The notes below the pieces were generated by a model. The model made no database searches and was not told where the DNA came from. It saw nothing but the letters and a program-made list of their open reading frames with translations. Shown piece by piece: positions 1 to 7,766 of a stretch of DNA of 64,000 bases (position 1 is the stretch's first letter; the number at the start of each line of letters is the position of its first letter). This stretch comes from Mucilaginibacter agri (GTDB taxonomy: Bacteria > Bacteroidota > Bacteroidia > Sphingobacteriales > Sphingobacteriaceae), in contig NZ_WWEO01000042.1 in NCBI RefSeq assembly GCF_009928685.1, positions 496,001 through 560,000 of the forward strand, written 5' to 3'. Position numbers and translations under genes: made by a program.

Positions 1-693
1 GCGCTGCATTTCGCCGTTGTTGTATACGTTGATTGGTTTGCCTTTTATAATAGCGTCGGCAAAACTAAAGTAGGCCATGTCGGGGCGCCCCCATGGTCCA
101 TACACGGTAAAGAAACGCAGACCTGTGGTTGGCAAATTATAGAGATGGCTATAGCTATGCGCCATCATTTCATTACTTTTTTTGCTTGCCGCATATAAAC
201 TCACCGGATGATCTGCACCCGAATGTACTGAGAAAGGTGTATTAGCATTTAACCCGTAAACGCTGGAGCTGCTGGCATAAACCAAGTGCTTAACGTCCGA
301 TTGGCGGCAGCCTTCCAGAATACTTAAGAAGCCAGAAAGGTTACTCAAAGCATAATCATAAGGATTGGTGATAGAGTATCGCACCCCGGCCTGCGCAGCC
401 AAGTGGCATACTACATCAAACTTATAGATCTCAAACAGCTCGTGAACTTTATGTTTATCGGCAATATCCAGCTTAACAAAACTATAGTTGGGGTATGTAG
501 AACTTTGGATTGGGGCAGTACTGGTAAGCTGTTTAATATCGATGCCCGAGGCAGTTAAACGGCCATATTTTAAGGCGATGTCGTAATAGTCGTTAATGTT
601 ATCAACGCCTACAACTTCGTGCCCCTGAGCGGCCAGTTTTTGTGCTACGTAAAAGCCAATAAAGCCCGCAGTACCTGTAACTAATATTTTCAT
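1..693 (-). CDS. UDP-glucuronate 4-epimerase-like NAD-dependent epimerase (3' truncated)
   Basis: Only the first 231 codons are inside the window; the gene runs off its left edge. The protein opens with a Rossmann nucleotide-binding loop (GTAGFIG, residues 7-13), carries the short-chain dehydrogenase/epimerase active-site pattern (a Ser-rich SSSSVYG stretch, then YAASK) and the YGPWGRPDMA signature typical of nucleotide-sugar epimerases acting on UDP-glucuronate. The likely role is to convert UDP-glucuronate to UDP-galacturonate for surface polysaccharide. The ATG at 691-693 is chosen because the glycine-rich loop follows at once. Related sugar epimerases cannot be excluded, since the C-terminal half is missing. 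Confidence 0.85.
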   Translation of the reverse strand, partial: MKILVTGTAGFIGFYVAQKLAAQGHEVVGVDNINDYYDIALKYGRLTASGIDIKQLTSTAPIQSSTYPNYSFVKLDIADKHKVHELFEIYKFDVVCHLAAQAGVRYSITNPYDYALSNLSGFLSILEGCRQSDVKHLVYASSSSVYGLNANTPFSVHSGADHPVSLYAASKKSNEMMAHSYSHLYNLPTTGLRFFTVYGPWGRPDMAYFSFADAIIKGKPINVYNNGEMQR

Positions 694-846
694 ATATGAT
701 AGGCAAAGGTAATGTTATTTCGGATTTCGTTTGGCCAGCTGGCGGATTGATTTCTGATTTGCTTTGCTTGATGAAGGTAACGAGAAGGTGGCTTGGTTTA
801 TTGTTTTTATTTCACAGTGAAATGGAAACAATAAATCTACAAATGT

Positions 847-885
847 GTCATTGCGAGGAGGTACGACGAAGCAACCTCGTCGCAT
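847..885. repeat. Short palindromic repeat (GTCATTGCGAG family)
   Basis: The stretch begins GTCATTGCGAGGAGG, continues ACGACGAAGCAACC and sits between two minus-strand genes. A second member starting with the same GTCATTGCGAG and also containing CGAAGCAA lies at 20791-20826. Repeats with this opening are scattered between genes in many Bacteroidota genomes. No coding function is proposed. Confidence 0.6.
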
Positions 886-934
886 ACAGATCGTAAGGAC
901 ATCATGTAACGTTATACCAGATCCAAACTACTGT

Positions 935-2428
935 TTAAACCAGTTTCAAAACCTTACTAGTACGCTCTCTTGTAGCATTTGCCAGTTCAACGTTTTTAGA
1001 TAACGATTCACCATAAGACGGGATCATTTCTTTGAGCTTGGCTTGCCACTCGGTAGTTTTAACCTGGTTTTTGAAACAACGTTCTATCAGTTGGATCATG
1101 ATAGGCACTGAGGTTGATGCACCGGGAGAGGCACCTAACAAAGCTGCTATGCTGCCATCGGCTGCGGTCACTACCTCGGTACCAAATTCCAAAACACCCC
1201 CACGACGGGGATCTTTTTTAATTACCTGTACACGCTGACCTGCATATTCCAATTTCCAGTCTTCACTTTTTACGTTAGGGTAATAATCTCTAAGGGCAGC
1301 AACACGATCGTCCTGCGATTGCATTACCTGGCTAATAAGGTAACGGGTTAGTGGAATATTATCGATACCTGCTGATAACAGCGGGCGGATGTTATTTAAT
1401 TTGATCGACTTGAAAAGATCAAGCAACGAACCTTTTTTAAGGAAACGGGTTGAGAAACCAGCGTAAGGGCCAAATAAAAGCGCCTTCGTGCCGTTGATCA
1501 TCCGGGTATCCAAATGCGGTACAGACATTGGCGGCGAACCAACTGATGCCTTGCCATAAACTTTAGCCTGATGGCGTTTGATAATGTTTTGATCAGTACA
1601 AACCAGCCATTGCCCGCTTACCGGGAACCCGCCGAAGCCTTTGCTTTCCGGTATGCCCGATTTTTGAAGTAGTGGCAATGCGCCACCACCCGCGCCAACA
1701 AATACAAATTTGGTGGTTATTTTACGGCTGCCTCCGTTTTGTAAGTCTTTAACTTTAACAACCCAATTGCTGCCTTTGCGTTTAATATCTGTAACATCGT
1801 GGCGCAAGTGCATATTAACACCAGTTTGTTGTTTTAGATAATTGAAAAGGCTGCTGGTTAACGAGCCGAAGTTTACATCGGTACCCAGATCCATTTTAGT
1901 GGCCGAAACCTTTTCGTTTGGATCGCGGCCTTCCATAACCAATGGTATCCACTGTTTCAGCAGCTCGGTATCTTCGCTGTATTCCATCCCACCGAAAAGG
2001 TGGTTTTTGATCAGCGCTTCGTGTCTTTTTTTTAGGTATTCAACATTTTCTTCTCCCCAAACAAAACTCATGTGCGCTACAGGACTGATAAAGCTTTCGG
2101 CAGACTCTATGAGGTTCTTCTCTATCAAATACGACCAAAACTCTTTTGATACCTCGAACTGATCGGCAATTTTTATGGCCTTTGAGATATCAACAGTCCC
2201 GTCTTGAAGCTGAGGTGTATAATTTAGTTCGCAAAAAGCAGAGTGTCCCGTGCCCGCATTATTCATCGCATCAGAACTTTCGGCCGCAATAACGTCCAAT
2301 CGTTCAAAAATCTCGATGGTGAGGTCGGGTTGCAGGGTTTTTAGCATGGCGCCAAGTGTAGCGCTCATAATGCCTGCACCAATTAATACTATATCAGCTT
2401 CTTGTTTTATGGATGTTTGGTTACTCAT
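935..2428 (-). CDS. mqo: Malate:quinone oxidoreductase
   Basis: The 497-residue protein fits the usual length of FAD-dependent malate:quinone oxidoreductase, a peripheral membrane enzyme that oxidises malate to oxaloacetate and passes electrons to the quinone pool. The N-terminus has the FAD-binding pattern VLIGAGIMSATLG (about residues 14-26), followed by the family's NNAGTGHSAFCELNYTP region (about 56-72). The C-terminal part has the GASPGAST motif near residue 440. The gene stands alone, with a TACATTTG promoter-like element 18 bases before the ATG. It bypasses or supplements NAD-linked malate dehydrogenase in the TCA cycle. Confidence 0.95.
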   Translation of the reverse strand: MSNQTSIKQEADIVLIGAGIMSATLGAMLKTLQPDLTIEIFERLDVIAAESSDAMNNAGTGHSAFCELNYTPQLQDGTVDISKAIKIADQFEVSKEFWSYLIEKNLIESAESFISPVAHMSFVWGEENVEYLKKRHEALIKNHLFGGMEYSEDTELLKQWIPLVMEGRDPNEKVSATKMDLGTDVNFGSLTSSLFNYLKQQTGVNMHLRHDVTDIKRKGSNWVVKVKDLQNGGSRKITTKFVFVGAGGGALPLLQKSGIPESKGFGGFPVSGQWLVCTDQNIIKRHQAKVYGKASVGSPPMSVPHLDTRMINGTKALLFGPYAGFSTRFLKKGSLLDLFKSIKLNNIRPLLSAGIDNIPLTRYLISQVMQSQDDRVAALRDYYPNVKSEDWKLEYAGQRVQVIKKDPRRGGVLEFGTEVVTAADGSIAALLGASPGASTSVPIMIQLIERCFKNQVKTTEWQAKLKEMIPSYGESLSKNVELANATRERTSKVLKLV

Positions 2429-2445
2429 TTTAAATTTGAACGTTG

Positions 2446-2453
2446 CAAATGTA
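2446..2453 (-). promoter_or_regulatory. Candidate -7 promoter element of mqo
   Basis: On the minus strand this reads TACATTTG, a match to the Bacteroidota -7 consensus TAnnTTTG. It would give a leader of roughly a dozen bases. No convincing -33 TTTG was found at the expected spacing, so the call is tentative. Confidence 0.4.
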
Positions 2454-2724
2454 CATTCAATCGGTTTGCATAATTAATAAAATATTTGCAGAGCTGATTA
2501 CATTGATTGCATTTTTACAATAATGTTGCTTAATTTTTTTTTAAACAGAGGTTTAATACCCAAAACCGTTTTAGTCGGACAATGTTTCATCCAGGCGGCT
2601 TAATGAACGTAAATTAGCTGTTAATCTGACGTTTCTGGAAGTAGAAAACTTTATAATATTGTCATTGGGAACCTCTGATACTAACACAATTTGCAGGCCT
2701 GTATGTATAATCATAAACCAATAA

Positions 2725-3255
2725 ATGATGAAGAACACACCTTACATATTAACCCTCATGCTGGCTATAATATTTGTTTCGGCCTGTAAAGACAAACCTA
2801 AGCCCATCTCCAAAAATATCACCAAAACAACAGTTGTTGTAAATAATAAAAAAGACAGCGTGATCAACAACCCGCAGAAGAACTACGGTAACGCAACCAT
2901 ATCAAATCCATGTACTAAGTTGTTGCTTCAGAATGTACAATCAACCAGCAGCTACAAACAAATAATAGCAGGCAAACCGGCATCGGGTATTTCTTACACC
3001 GTAAATTGGGTAGCTGCAACAGAACCTAAAATACGTACCAACGGCGGTAAAATAACCAACGGTATAGAGGTAATCGTAAACGAAACGAAGGATAAAACGA
3101 AAAGTAAGATCGGCTCCTACATTTATAACAACGAGGATGCAAAGCTTTACTATATTAATACAGGAAACCAATACGACCTAGTGACCGATGTTGATAGTAC
3201 GGGATTAAAGCAAATCCGTAACGGCTGTTATTGGGGCGTTGCATCGCATAAATAA
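2725..3255 (+). CDS. Hypothetical lipoprotein
   Basis: This 176-residue protein begins with a hydrophobic signal ending in VSAC, with the lipobox cysteine at residue 21, so it should be lipid-anchored in the cell envelope. The mature part starts with a Lys/Asn/Thr-rich linker (KDKPKPISKN), then a region of about 120 residues with no family I recognise. It ends in a section with two cysteines overall (one near residue 63, one near 168), which could form a disulfide. Two ATG codons are adjacent at 2725 and 2728; either could be used. It is monocistronic, and its neighbours give no functional hint. Confidence 0.75.
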   Translation: MMKNTPYILTLMLAIIFVSACKDKPKPISKNITKTTVVVNNKKDSVINNPQKNYGNATISNPCTKLLLQNVQSTSSYKQIIAGKPASGISYTVNWVAATEPKIRTNGGKITNGIEVIVNETKDKTKSKIGSYIYNNEDAKLYYINTGNQYDLVTDVDSTGLKQIRNGCYWGVASHK

Positions 3256-3313
3256 ATACATATTAGGCGATATGGGCGGTATAGTTTAACTTCATGCCCA
3301 ATAAAGTATTAGT

Positions 3314-4750
3314 TTGACGAACCACGATTTTGATGCCGTAGTAGTTGGCTCGGGGCCAAACGGATTGGCGGCTGCAATTACTATGCAGCGAGCTGGTCTG
3401 TCTGTATTATTGATAGAAGGTAGAGAAACCATTGGTGGAGGACTTCGCACTGCCGAGCTCACTTTGCCCGGGTTTAAACATGATGTGTGTTCTGCAATTC
3501 ATCCCCTGGCAGTTAGTTCTGCATTTTTTAGGAGTTTACCGCTAGAAAAGTATGGACTGGAATATATTTATTCGCCTTATGCAGCCGCGCACCCGCTTGA
3601 TGACGGTACGGCCGGAGTGCTCCATACTTCATTAGCTGAAACTGCTGCCGGTTTTGGCATCGATAAGCAGGCTTATCTGAACTTAATCCAGCCATTATTA
3701 AAATCCTGGCCCGATATTTTGCCGGATATTTTAGCGCCGTTACAATTTCCGGAGAACCCCGTTAAACTTGCCGGTTTTGGTTTGAAGGCATTTCAATCTG
3801 CGGAGCGCATAGCCAAACGATATTTTAAAACCGAACAGGCCAAAGCGATGTGGGCCGGAATGGCAGCGCATGGTATGATGCCCCTCGATAAACCGGTTAC
3901 AGCTGCTATAGCATTAGTTTTGTTGTTAGCCGGGCACGATAAAGGTTGGCCCATGCCCAAAGGTGGTTCGCAACAAATTGCCGAATCGCTGGCTGCTCAT
4001 TTTGTGGCCTTGGGCGGAAGGATTGAAACGGGTATGATGGTTAATTCATTGAAGCAATTGCCGCATACTAAGGCAATTTTGTTTGATGTTGGACCGCGGC
4101 AATTATTGCAGATTGCAGGCCATAACCTATCGGCTATTTATAAATGGCAGCTTAAGCGATATAAATATGGCATGGGCGTTTTTAAGGTAGACTGGGCATT
4201 GGCTGAACCAATCCCCTTTACAGCCGAAGCCTGCCATAAGGCAGCGACCGTACATATTGGTGGTACATATGCCGAGGTAGCAGCAAGTGAACAATCGGCT
4301 GCAGCGGGCAAAGTAACCGATAAACCATTTGTATTATTGGCCCAACATAGTTTGTTTGATAATACCCGCGCCCCACAAGGGAAGTATACAGCCTGGGGTT
4401 ACTGCCATGTGCCAAATAGCTCGCAGGTTGATATGACGAATGCTATCGAAAAGCAAATTGAAAGATTTGCCCATGGTTTCCGCGAGCGGATACTGGCAAA
4501 GCACGTGATGGACTCCAAACAAATGGAAAGCTATAACCCTAACTACATTGGCGGCGATATCAATGGAGGTGTGCAAAACATAGCGCAGCTATTCACCCGG
4601 CCTGCGTTAAGATGGTCGCCATATCGCACCTCGGCTAAAGGTCTTTATATCTGCTCGGCGTCAACGCCTCCGGGAGGGGGAGTGCATGGCATGTGCGGTT
4701 ACCAAGCTGCCCGGCGGGCATTGAAAGATGTATTCAATCACCATATTTAG
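3314..4750 (+). CDS. Phytoene desaturase-like FAD-dependent oxidoreductase
   Basis: The 478-residue protein starts with a full dinucleotide-binding motif (VVVGSGPNGLAAAITMQRAG) and the following acidic-residue and GG signature (EGRETIGGGLRT), as in the CrtI / amine-oxidase-like flavoprotein superfamily. The C-terminus has the second FAD contact typical of the family (SASTPPGGGVHGMCGY). The start is TTG at 3314: the nearest upstream ATG is out of frame and stops quickly. Substrate is unknown. It is not next to other carotenoid genes, so a role in pigment synthesis is only possible. Its stop overlaps the end of a small convergent gene. Confidence 0.8.
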   Translation: MTNHDFDAVVVGSGPNGLAAAITMQRAGLSVLLIEGRETIGGGLRTAELTLPGFKHDVCSAIHPLAVSSAFFRSLPLEKYGLEYIYSPYAAAHPLDDGTAGVLHTSLAETAAGFGIDKQAYLNLIQPLLKSWPDILPDILAPLQFPENPVKLAGFGLKAFQSAERIAKRYFKTEQAKAMWAGMAAHGMMPLDKPVTAAIALVLLLAGHDKGWPMPKGGSQQIAESLAAHFVALGGRIETGMMVNSLKQLPHTKAILFDVGPRQLLQIAGHNLSAIYKWQLKRYKYGMGVFKVDWALAEPIPFTAEACHKAATVHIGGTYAEVAASEQSAAAGKVTDKPFVLLAQHSLFDNTRAPQGKYTAWGYCHVPNSSQVDMTNAIEKQIERFAHGFRERILAKHVMDSKQMESYNPNYIGGDINGGVQNIAQLFTRPALRWSPYRTSAKGLYICSASTPPGGGVHGMCGYQAARRALKDVFNHHI

Positions 4751-4890
4751 GGCCTTTTAGTCCCTTTTTGGGCCTGGCGCATTTTCTCTTCTGCCTTTTT
4801 TATTTCATCCTTTTCGCTCATCGGCAGGTCGGTTTCAATTTTGGTTTTGCCTTTATCGGCAGTCTTCCCTTTGTTTAACTCGGTTTTCAT
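4747..4890 (-). CDS. Small, highly charged 47-residue protein (hypothetical)
   Basis: The reverse strand has an ATG at 4888-4890 and an uninterrupted frame to TAA at 4747-4749, encoding 47 residues very rich in Lys and Glu (for example KGKTADKGKTKIETD and SEKDEIKKAEEKMRQ). The C-terminal half could form one charged helix. Its stop codon overlaps the stop of the convergent oxidoreductase by three bases, and otherwise it occupies an empty 280-base gap. No family is recognised. Composition and placement favour a real gene, but chance is not excluded at this length. Confidence 0.45.
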   Translation of the reverse strand: MKTELNKGKTADKGKTKIETDLPMSEKDEIKKAEEKMRQAQKGTKRP

Positions 4891-4973
4891 GGGGGCTATA
4901 ATTTAGTTACTTATTTAACCATCTGCGCGGTTTATTTGTTTAATAAAAAGCTACCATCTCTCTCTTGATACTA

Positions 4974-5003
4974 TTTGTTTTTATTAAAAATATGTTAGCT
5001 TTA
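4974..5003 (+). promoter_or_regulatory. Candidate promoter of the ThuA-domain gene
   Basis: TTTG at 4974-4977 is followed after 18 bases by TAGCTTTA at 4996-5003, close to the Bacteroidota arrangement of TTTG (-33) and TAnnTTTG (-7). The ATG of the next gene is 27 bases downstream. Confidence 0.5.
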
Positions 5004-5029
5004 TCGCTATATCAACCTCCTGTATCAAC

Positions 5030-5881
5030 ATGTTAAACCTGGTTTACAAGCCCGTAATGTGGGTGTTTCTGTCTTGCGTAATGCTTTTTTCGGCGTCTGG
5101 CACATCGGCTCAAAGTACTAAACCCAAGTTTAAAGTAATTGCTTTTTATACTGCGAAGAGTGATCAGGCGCATATAAGTTTTGTACATGAAGCTAATAAG
5201 TGGTTTCCGAAAATGGCCGAAAAATATCATTTTGCTTATGACTCTACCAACAACTGGAACAACCTTAATGCCGAATACCTTTCGCACTACCAGGCCGTTA
5301 TATTTTTAGATACCCGCCCCGAAGATCCTGCTCAGCGCGAAGCCTTTCAAAAATATATGGACAATGGTGGTGGTTGGATAGGCTTCCATTTTTCCGCCTT
5401 TGCCTTAACCCCCTCAGATTATCCTCAAAATTGGGATTGGTATCATAACATATTCTTAGGTTCAGGCCAATATGGTAGTAACACATGGCGTCCCACATCG
5501 GCCATTCTTCGTGTAGAAGATCCCACACATCCGGTTACAAAAAATATACAGCATACCTTTAAGACAGCGCCGAATGAATGGTACCGTTGGGAAAAGGATC
5601 TGCGTAAAAACCCGGATATCGATATCTTGCTGGCTATTGATTCTGCTAGTTTTCCTTTAGGCACTGGTCCTAAACAGAGCGAGATTTGGCATAGCGGATA
5701 TTATCCGGTGGTTTGGACCAACAAAAACTATAAAATGGTGTACTTTAATATGGGCCATAACGATATTGATTATGAGCACCATAATAACAACGACCTTTCG
5801 CACACCTTTGATAACGCCGAGGAGGGCAAATTAATTTTGGATGCCCTCACGTGGGTGAGCACCGGTAAAAAGGTTAAATAA
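5030..5881 (+). CDS. Exported ThuA domain-containing protein
   Basis: The 283-residue protein has a signal peptide (hydrophobic stretch ending ASGTSAQS, about residues 1-29), then one ThuA-like domain related to the class I glutamine amidotransferase fold. Visible family features are the GGGWIGFHFSAF loop, where a nucleophile loop would sit, and a C-terminal HSGYYPVVW ... VYFNMGHND section. ThuA proteins accompany sugar utilisation genes in Bacteroidota, and DUF1080 and Gfo/Idh/MocA genes lie 4-6 kb away. Enzymatic activity is not established for the family. The NAD-binding gene downstream begins 14 bases after the stop, so the two may be co-transcribed. Confidence 0.85.
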   Translation: MLNLVYKPVMWVFLSCVMLFSASGTSAQSTKPKFKVIAFYTAKSDQAHISFVHEANKWFPKMAEKYHFAYDSTNNWNNLNAEYLSHYQAVIFLDTRPEDPAQREAFQKYMDNGGGWIGFHFSAFALTPSDYPQNWDWYHNIFLGSGQYGSNTWRPTSAILRVEDPTHPVTKNIQHTFKTAPNEWYRWEKDLRKNPDIDILLAIDSASFPLGTGPKQSEIWHSGYYPVVWTNKNYKMVYFNMGHNDIDYEHHNNNDLSHTFDNAEEGKLILDALTWVSTGKKVK

Positions 5882-5895
5882 TAAAGTACATTGTT

Positions 5896-6576
5896 ATGCC
5901 GACAGATACAGAACAGAAGATCAGAGCTATTATTACCGGTGCCACCGGCATGGTGGGCGAGGGCGTATTGCACGAATGCTTGCAGCATTCGCAGGTAGAA
6001 GCTGTGTTGATTATTAATCGCAAGCCTTTGGGTGTAACGCATCCGAAATTAAAAGAGATTATTCATCAAGACTTCTTTGATCTGTCACCTATAAAAGATC
6101 AGTTGGTTGGTTACAACGCTTGCTACTTCTGCCTGGGGGTAACTTCTGTGGGTAAAAAAGAACCCGAATATTATAAGCAGACCTACATGTTAACCATGCA
6201 TGTGGCAGAAGCCTTAATCGAAACCTCACCCGATATGACATTCTGTTACGTATCCGGCGCAGGTACAGATGGCACCGAGAAGGGGAGTTCGATGTGGGCA
6301 AGAGTAAAAGGCAAAACAGAAAATGATTTAATGAAATTACCTTTTAAGCAGGTGTTCGCTTTTCGTCCGGGATTTATCAAGCCTACGCCGGGCCTAAAAA
6401 ATGCGCACGCTTTTTATAAATATATCAACTGGTTATACCCAGTTGGCCGGGCGCTTTTCCCTAACGGTTTTTGCACCTTGAAAGAACTTGGACTAGCCAT
6501 GATCAATGTTACCAGCAAAGGTTTCGGTAAAACAATTATCGATTCAAAGGACATTCATCAATTGGAAAGGTCTTGA
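5896..6576 (+). CDS. NAD(P)-binding Rossmann protein (atypical SDR, HTATIP2-like)
   Basis: The 226-residue protein starts with a nucleotide-binding loop in the form ITGATGMVGEGV (about residues 13-24) and has the short single-domain architecture of atypical short-chain dehydrogenases related to HTATIP2/TIP30. The middle carries YVSGAGTDGTE, then a WARVKGKTE segment where the Tyr/Lys pair of classical members would be. The catalytic YxxxK is not clear, so it may bind NAD(P)H without being a classical dehydrogenase. It follows the ThuA gene by 14 bases on the same strand. Substrate unknown. Confidence 0.75.
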   Translation: MPTDTEQKIRAIITGATGMVGEGVLHECLQHSQVEAVLIINRKPLGVTHPKLKEIIHQDFFDLSPIKDQLVGYNACYFCLGVTSVGKKEPEYYKQTYMLTMHVAEALIETSPDMTFCYVSGAGTDGTEKGSSMWARVKGKTENDLMKLPFKQVFAFRPGFIKPTPGLKNAHAFYKYINWLYPVGRALFPNGFCTLKELGLAMINVTSKGFGKTIIDSKDIHQLERS

Positions 6577-6656
6577 CATGCGCGATAATTGTAACATTAT
6601 TATGCTTGGCATAAAATAATTAGTCCTAAGCCGAGCTTTATACGTATAATATCCCA

Positions 6657-7751
6657 ATGGCAGCAGACCCCTACCGAAAACAGCAAGCTACTCACAGGTT
6701 ATTAGGCCTGGACATTAACCGAGAAAATGAACTCAGGGAGCTGGCTTGCATGGCGACATCACTCTTTTCGGTAGAATTTGCCTCGATTGTGCTCGAAGAC
6801 TCTGAGGTGCTTTACGCCAACAAGACTCTTTCAAAAAAAGCAGAGGAGCATATTAAGTCTTCGCGGTTGCTTACCTATCTGGCTCGTAGAAAAAGAATGC
6901 TTGTAATTAGTGATATAGCAGAAAATCAGCGCTTTGCTAACGATGCTGTTAAAGTTAATAAGCAAGTGTTTTCTTTTTATTTAACAATTCCGTTTTTTAC
7001 ACACGATGGTTATCATGCTGGTAACCTTATATTAATGGGGCATCAGCCAAAGAAAATTGGAGCGCAGCAGCAACACTTACTGAAAATACTTATCAAACGC
7101 ATTTTGCAACTTATAGAGTTGGATAATAGTTTGCGTGTTGTTAAAGAGCAGTATACTGCTGCCCGGGAAACAGAGATTAAACTAATGTCGTTTTTCGAAA
7201 GTTCGGCTTCGTGTCATTTGCTTATTGGTAAGGAGTTGGAGGTAATCGTATTTAATAAAAATATGGCCGAGCTACTCCAGAGCCATCATAACGTCGTTTT
7301 ATATCCTGGCATTAATGTAGATAAAATTTTAAAGGGGCCATATCTCGAAGATTTTCTGATAGATTACGAAAAAGCGCTAAGCGGAACGGTGGTAAAATAC
7401 GAACGTGAGGTAGTTTACAACCAGGATACCATTTGGTGGCAGGTAACCTTTGAACCCTGTTATAGCCGGGAAGGCGAAATTGTAGGTATTTCATATAACG
7501 CAACAGACATTACCGAGCGCAAGCATCACGAGCAAAAGATTGTAAACCAGAATCAGCATTTCAGAACGATAGCGCATATCCAATCGCACGAATTACGCAG
7601 GCCGGTAGCATCTATTATGGGGCTTATGTACCTCTTTAAAGAGGATGGTTATAAAGCAAACCCCGAAGAGTTAATGCTAATGGAGAGGGCTGTAAATGAG
7701 CTTGATTGCAAAATTCGCGAGATCGTAAAAATTTCTACCATAGCCGAATAA
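6657..7751 (+). CDS. GAF-PAS histidine kinase-like protein lacking an ATPase domain
   Basis: The 364-residue cytosolic protein has a GAF-like domain (about residues 15-150), a PAS domain (about 175-295, ending in the TDITERK sequence common at the end of PAS folds), and a dimerisation/phosphoacceptor helix with SHELRRPVAS, where His311 is the expected phosphorylated residue. The protein ends 53 residues later, and no N, G1 or G2 ATP-binding boxes follow. The frame closes with two consecutive stops (TAATAA) and no downstream frame resembles a HATPase, so this looks like a native short form rather than a fresh frameshift. It may be phosphorylated in trans or act as a sensor only. Confidence 0.75.
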   Translation: MAADPYRKQQATHRLLGLDINRENELRELACMATSLFSVEFASIVLEDSEVLYANKTLSKKAEEHIKSSRLLTYLARRKRMLVISDIAENQRFANDAVKVNKQVFSFYLTIPFFTHDGYHAGNLILMGHQPKKIGAQQQHLLKILIKRILQLIELDNSLRVVKEQYTAARETEIKLMSFFESSASCHLLIGKELEVIVFNKNMAELLQSHHNVVLYPGINVDKILKGPYLEDFLIDYEKALSGTVVKYEREVVYNQDTIWWQVTFEPCYSREGEIVGISYNATDITERKHHEQKIVNQNQHFRTIAHIQSHELRRPVASIMGLMYLFKEDGYKANPEELMLMERAVNELDCKIREIVKISTIAE

Positions 7752-7766
7752 TAACACAAAACCAAA

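Noticed and set aside
696..896. A plus-strand frame of 66 codons before mqo
   Set aside because: It spans the promoter of the epimerase gene and a dispersed repeat, and its composition is not protein-like.
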